NCBI RefSeq assembly: GCF_001484765.1
Contig: NZ_LLXO01000018.1
Span: forward strand, 51,033 to 115,032
Reading direction: 5' to 3'
Length of the DNA: 64,000 nt
DNA from: Entomohabitans teleogrylli
GTDB taxonomy: Bacteria > Pseudomonadota > Gammaproteobacteria > Enterobacterales > Enterobacteriaceae
Both the position numbers and the translations under genes were made by a program. The notes below the pieces were generated by a model. The model saw only the letters and a list, made by a program, of their open reading frames with translations, was not told the origin of the DNA and searched no databases. Shown here piece by piece: positions 63,500-64,000 of the stretch (position 1 is the first letter of the stretch; each line of letters opens with the position of its first letter).

Positions 63500-64000
63500 A
63501 TGGAAACCACTCAAACCAGCACCCTGGCTGCCGTAGAAAGCAAAAGCTCATGGCGCAAAACAGATACCATGTGGATGCTGGGCCTGTACGGCACCGCCAT
63601 TGGCGCCGGAGTCCTGTTCCTGCCAATTAACGCCGGCGTTGGCGGCATGATCCCGCTGATTATTATGGCGATCCTCGCTTTCCCGATGACCTTCTTCGCC
63701 CACCGCGGTTTAACCCGTTTTGTCCTCTCCGGTAAAAACCCCGGGGAAGATATTACTGAAGTGGTGGAAGAACATTTCGGCATTGGCGCCGGTAAGCTGA
63801 TTACCCTGCTGTATTTCTTCGCTATCTACCCAATCCTGCTGGTCTACAGCGTGGCGATCACCAACACCGTGGACAGCTTTATCACCCACCAGCTGGGGCT
63901 GGTATCGCCGCCGCGCGCTATTCTGTCGCTGATCCTGATTATCGGTATGATGACGATCGTACGCTTCGGCGAGCAGATGATCGTTAAGGCCATGAGCGTG
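63500..64000 (+). CDS. sdaC: Serine transporter SdaC (N-terminal part)
   Basis: Proton-coupled L-serine importer of the inner membrane, AAAP/HAAAP family. The ATG at 63500 has GGAG upstream. 167 codons are visible before the window ends. Seen: [20 protein letters not shown], then the first membrane segments [19 protein letters not shown] and [20 protein letters not shown], and [20 protein letters not shown]. Confidence 0.97.
   Translation, partial: METTQTSTLAAVESKSSWRKTDTMWMLGLYGTAIGAGVLFLPINAGVGGMIPLIIMAILAFPMTFFAHRGLTRFVLSGKNPGEDITEVVEEHFGIGAGKLITLLYFFAIYPILLVYSVAITNTVDSFITHQLGLVSPPRAILSLILIIGMMTIVRFGEQMIVKAMSV

Overview
This window is a chromosomal segment of a gammaproteobacterium of the Enterobacteriaceae, close to Escherichia, Salmonella and Klebsiella but probably not E. 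coli itself. Almost every protein has an obvious E. coli K-12 counterpart of nearly the same length, and the backbone order (rpoS-nlpD-pcm-surE-truD-ispF-ispD-ftsB ... cysDNC-iap ... cysJIH-queD ... eno-pyrG-mazG-relA-rlmD-barA ... gud ... yqcA-truC-yqcC-csrB-syd-queF-ppnN-sdaC) is the E. coli 59-63 min order. I cannot name the species from sequence alone. No rRNA, tRNA, IS element, prophage or CRISPR array was seen.

Layout. 1-6.6 kb: rpoS (cut by the window edge) and the nlpD-pcm-surE-truD-ispF-ispD-ftsB-ygbE run, all on the minus strand with many short overlaps. 6.6-9.6 kb: cysC-cysN-cysD (sulfate activation). 9.8-10.9 kb: iap. 10.9-20.3 kb: a yfaA-yfaT-yfaS-yfaQ-yfaP operon (bacterial alpha-2-macroglobulin plus periplasmic partners) sitting between iap and cysH, where E. 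coli K-12 has its CRISPR-cas locus. 20.6-25.3 kb: a small secreted protein, then cysH-cysI-cysJ. 25.7-36.7 kb: queD and the ygcN-ygcO-ygcP / ygcQ-ygcR-ygcS-ygcU-ygcW / yqcE-ygcE cluster, a poorly understood catabolic and redox island. 36.7-40.9 kb: queE, a LemA-like lipoprotein, two tandem TPM-domain (YgcG-type) proteins and a lone nanE. 40.9-51.6 kb: eno, pyrG, mazG (without mazEF), relA, rlmD, barA. 51.7-57 kb: garK-gudD-gudX-gudP (glucarate use). 57.5-64 kb: yqcA, truC, yqcC, a pentanucleotide repeat, the CsrB small RNA with a UvrY-type palindrome upstream, syd, queF, ppnN and the start of sdaC.

How genes work together. CysDNC and CysHIJ carry sulfate to sulfide. QueD, QueE and QueF, spread over the window, are three steps of the queuosine/preQ1 pathway. 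BarA and CsrB lie about 8 kb apart and belong to one regulatory pathway (BarA-UvrY-CsrB-CsrA).

The most interesting signal is the 318-bp divergent region between ygcW and yqcE. Each of the two transcripts starts with the same arrangement: a CRP site at about -41.5, then a 27-nt hairpin with a conserved 15-nt loop (AGAGA[A/C]CATGAGAAA) and a covarying 6-bp stem, then a mutually exclusive intrinsic terminator with eight U. This is an antitermination leader present twice, back to back. The same cluster encodes YgcP, a GlpP-family antiterminator. I infer that YgcP binds this RNA element and switches on both operons. To my knowledge this has not been described.
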